A DNA stretch of 64,000 nt from Paraflavitalea sp. CAU 1676 (GTDB taxonomy: Bacteria > Bacteroidota > Bacteroidia > Chitinophagales > Chitinophagaceae): assembly GCF_029223285.1 (NCBI RefSeq), contig NZ_JARHUJ010000010.1, forward strand, positions 62,001 to 126,000. The letters run 5' to 3'. The first letter of the stretch is position 1, and every line of letters begins with the position of its first letter. Shown here in pieces: positions 61,781 to 64,000 of this stretch. The position numbers were made by a program, and so were the translations under genes. A model generated the notes under the pieces. That model had not been told where the DNA came from. It saw nothing but the letters and a program-made list of their open reading frames with translations, and ran no database searches.

Positions 61781-62152
61781 TTATTTTACTTTTTCCATCC
61801 TGCTGGAATAATGCAGTTGCTGGCCGTCACCAAAGCTGTCGAAGTAAACAAAATCGCCGGCCACCTTAATGATCTTTACCACCATTACCGGGTGTTTGGT
61901 GGGCTTTTCCGGAGAGCGTTTCTTAATGGTAATAGTGTAGGTGCAGTCGCCCTGCTAGGTAACATCCCAGGTTGCCCACTCGCCCGTTTCAACGTTCGTT
62001 TCTTTCTGCTCTTTTTCTGTACGTACGATCTTGTACGTGGAACTGCCTACGGTGAACATAAAAGTTCCTGTACGGAAATGACTGCAGTCAACCGGTTTGG
62101 TTTCACAGCCAATGCAGGCTATGAGTAAAAACACCACAAAATACTTATACAT
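61781..62152 (-). pseudogene. Small lipoprotein gene interrupted by amber stop
   Basis: The minus-strand frame starts MYKYFVVFLLIACIGCETKP (lipobox, Cys16) and gives DCSHFRTGTFMF, VGSSTYKIVRTEKEQ and ATWDVT before TAG at 61955-61957. The same frame then continues QGDCTYTITIKKRSPEKPTK and FVYFDSFGDGQQLHYSSRME up to TAA at 61781. Over 57 further codons of good protein in the same frame show that a sense codon (probably TGG or CAG) became TAG. A truncated product might still be secreted, or it may be a sequencing error. It belongs to the operon with the DUF6929 gene. Function unknown. Confidence 0.75.
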
Positions 62153-62161
62153 GTAAAGGGG

Positions 62162-63037
62162 TTACTTGATCCTCACCTTGAACAGACAGCTCACACCATC
62201 GTTGTTATCTGCTACGAACTGCAGTTTCACCCGGGCATTCTTTTCCGATTGCATACACAGCGCATCGATCTTGTAGCCTTTCAATGACTTTTCAGCCTCA
62301 CCCAAAGGAATGATCTCATTTACCTTCATGTCCTTGCGGCCGATCTTGCGGGAAGCATTTTCAATAACACCCAGGTAACTGTCGCCGGGTACGCCTACAG
62401 GACCATTTTCATTAGTCGCCGCTGTAAACACCAGCCAGTCGTTCACCGCCGAATACGTGAGGCCGGTGATACCTGCCTGTTTCAGTTTTTCATCTTTACC
62501 GGGAAACTTGATAGGCAGCACTTCCAGTTCTGCATCAGTCTGGTGTTTCCAGAAAGTATTGCGGGTAATGATGAGGTGATTGTCGGGATTCTTGGTGCTG
62601 CCCCGGTTGGCCATGATGATATGGCCTTCGTCGAGCGTAGCGGCGGAGCCGATGTTGAGGTCGGTAATGCCGGCAGCCTTGACGCGGTCGTAGAAAACCG
62701 TCATATCGAATTCATCTTTCAGGTAGCTATCGAGATCGAGTAGGATGGCTTTGTTGTGGTAATGTTCCCGGCTGCCCGAACCCAGGATGAGCATGCGGGG
62801 AATGCTATTGACGAGTACTACCGTGGTAGCTTCCAGGTCAGACTGTATCTTTTGCTCAATAGGAATGGCCGAATTGTCGACCAGCGGAATGCGTTCCAGT
62901 TCCTTCCAGCGCTTGTTCATGATCAGCACTTCGCGGGCATCCCGGCCTACTACAAAAACTTTCTGGTCATGAAACTCGATACTCGATCCGGTGGGAAAAG
63001 TGGAAAGGATCTTAAAGTCTGTCAGCGTCAATTTCAT
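62162..63037 (-). CDS. DUF6929-like beta-propeller protein
   Basis: A 291-aa cytoplasmic protein with repeated strand motifs (LSTFPTGSSIEFHDQKVFVV, ITGLTYSAVNDWLVFTAATN, GVSCLFKVRIK) that fit a propeller; I recognise it as the DUF6929 type of Bacteroidota. Function unknown. 9 bases upstream of the lipoprotein pseudogene start and about 60 bases from purE, all on the minus strand. Confidence 0.75.
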   Translation of the reverse strand: MKLTLTDFKILSTFPTGSSIEFHDQKVFVVGRDAREVLIMNKRWKELERIPLVDNSAIPIEQKIQSDLEATTVVLVNSIPRMLILGSGSREHYHNKAILLDLDSYLKDEFDMTVFYDRVKAAGITDLNIGSAATLDEGHIIMANRGSTKNPDNHLIITRNTFWKHQTDAELEVLPIKFPGKDEKLKQAGITGLTYSAVNDWLVFTAATNENGPVGVPGDSYLGVIENASRKIGRKDMKVNEIIPLGEAEKSLKGYKIDALCMQSEKNARVKLQFVADNNDGVSCLFKVRIK

Positions 63038-63098
63038 ATAATGTATTTATACTACCTGCGTGCGCATGGTTGCCTGGTCATCAATATAACAGCAACAG

Positions 63099-63614
63099 TT
63101 ATTGGTCGTACTGGTTTTGCCAGCCTTCTTGTTTCAATTTATCAGCTTTCTTCAGTACTTCGGCTTCCAGGTTTTTCTTGTAGGAAGCTACTTTCGTGCC
63201 AATGGCAGGATCGAAAGCGCCAATGATGGAAGCTGCCAGAATTCCGGCATTCTTCGCGGCATTGAGCGCCACCGTGGCAACCGGAATGCCATTGGGCATT
63301 TGCAGGATGGATAATACAGAGTCCCAGCCATCGATCGAGTTGGACGATTTTACGGGAACACCAATTACAGGAAGAGGGGTGAGGGAAGCCACCATACCGG
63401 GCAGATGCGCTGCCCCACCGGCGCCGGCAATGATCACCTTGAGTCCCCGCTCACTGGCCCTGGTAGCATAATCTACCATGCGCAGCGGCGTGCGGTGTGC
63501 CGAAACAACGGTCAGTTCGTACGGGATGCCAAATTCTTTCAGTATATCTGCGGCAGCTTGCATCACATGCAGATCACTATCGCTACCCATTATAATACCT
63601 ACCTGCGGACTCAT
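63099..63614 (-). CDS. purE: N5-carboxyaminoimidazole ribonucleotide mutase (PurE)
   Basis: A 171-aa class I Pur[61 protein letters not shown] and [20 protein letters not shown]. It moves the carboxyl of N5-CAIR to give CAIR in purine synthesis. The active-site Ser in MGSDSD and His in SAHRTP are present. No purK is next to it. Confidence 0.97.
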   Translation of the reverse strand: MSPQVGIIMGSDSDLHVMQAAADILKEFGIPYELTVVSAHRTPLRMVDYATRASERGLKVIIAGAGGAAHLPGMVASLTPLPVIGVPVKSSNSIDGWDSVLSILQMPNGIPVATVALNAAKNAGILAASIIGAFDPAIGTKVASYKKNLEAEVLKKADKLKQEGWQNQYDQ

Positions 63615-63711
63615 GCAAGGATTGATTTGAACCGCAAAGAAAGGGAAAATTTACCAGCAAACGAACCTAAAACAGTTGTTTGCATCGTATTTTCTGTAGT
63701 ACATATCGTAT

Positions 63712-64000
63712 TTATCGCACCAGATCGCCTTTCAGCCTCAACAATTCAGTTTCAGCCAGTTTGGTATTGTAGCGTGCCGCGATGAGGCGGTTGTAGGCAT
63801 CCTGCAGGCTGAACTGGGCTTCCCGCAATTCGAGGTAGGTAGAAACGCCCTGTTTAAAACGCTCCCGGGCGATCATCACATTCTCTTTCGCGAGCGCGAT
63901 ATTTTCATCTTCCAGTTGCAGCAATTGTTTTTGCAGTTCATAATCCTTGAAGGCATTGCTGATGCCCATATCGATCTGGGAGCGCTGGCTGGCATACACC
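63712..64000 (-). CDS. TolC-family outer-membrane efflux protein (C-terminal part)
   Basis: The final ~95 residues of a TolC-type outer-membrane factor, running off the window: QIDMGISNAFKDYELQKQLL, ENVMIARERFKQGVSTYLEL and AQFSLQDAYNRLIAARYNTK. The FKQG-S-xLE-E-Q pattern is characteristic of the second repeat of TolC coiled coils. It should pair with an RND/ABC pump and membrane-fusion protein upstream, outside the window. Confidence 0.9.
   Translation of the reverse strand, partial: VYASQRSQIDMGISNAFKDYELQKQLLQLEDENIALAKENVMIARERFKQGVSTYLELREAQFSLQDAYNRLIAARYNTKLAETELLRLKGDLVR

Overview
The window reads as chromosomal DNA of a Bacteroidota member, most likely family Chitinophagaceae (Chitinophaga/Niastella-like). 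Supporting signs are a SusC/SusD pair under ECF sigma/FecR control, the rpmB-rpmG-DUF4295-ftsY cluster, bacillithiol ligase BshC, S-4TM and DUF6929 proteins, and -7 boxes of the Bacteroidota TAnnTTTG type. Gene calls rest on reading translations and motifs by eye; no database search was run.

Layout. 1-7050 is an AT-rich accessory stretch: the end of a small secreted-peptide gene, a secreted S9 peptidase, a decayed IS3-family element, a redoxin lipoprotein, and the 3' half of an unusual gene (5454-8633) that fuses a flavin oxidoreductase to a polytopic membrane domain. 9043-11016 is a GH51 arabinofuranosidase. 11144-15635 is a second AT-rich island holding a decayed gene and then a compact CBASS-like locus: 2-TM protein, 47-aa proline-rich peptide, two different CD-NTase-type nucleotidyltransferases, an S-4TM predicted pore-forming effector and a small ORF. 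15839-20534 is a GC-richer block of Bacteroidota-specific genes of unknown function, including two diverged tandem paralogues. 21305-28027 is a SusD-SusC-FecR-sigma operon. 28125-29338 has a MauE-like membrane protein and an AraC regulator. 29875-33733 is a three-gene operon: a Tat-exported amine oxidase, a Tat-exported aminotransferase and a secreted protein ending in a Hedgehog/intein-type Hint domain. 33871-48763 holds housekeeping and envelope genes: DinB-like, subtilase, OmpA/TSP3 protein, ALDH7, a TonB receptor, panB, ppx and ppk1. 49437-51201 is the L28-L33-DUF4295-FtsY cluster. 52154-59855 carries rimO and then a trans-4-hydroxyproline catabolic cluster (deaminase, KGSA dehydrogenase, epimerase, mutarotase, D-hydroxyproline dehydrogenase). 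60140-64000 has bshC, a lipoprotein pseudogene, a DUF6929 protein, purE and the end of a TolC-family gene.

Most notable: (i) the paired-CD-NTase/S-4TM locus with its 2-TM and proline-rich partners; (ii) an 11-bp-periodic array with opposed arms around a 17-bp palindrome at 41853-41968, with a second 11-bp array at 16729; (iii) the Hint-domain protein with two Tat enzymes; (iv) the oxidoreductase-membrane fusion whose junction lies at a base-composition boundary. No tRNA, rRNA or CRISPR array was seen.
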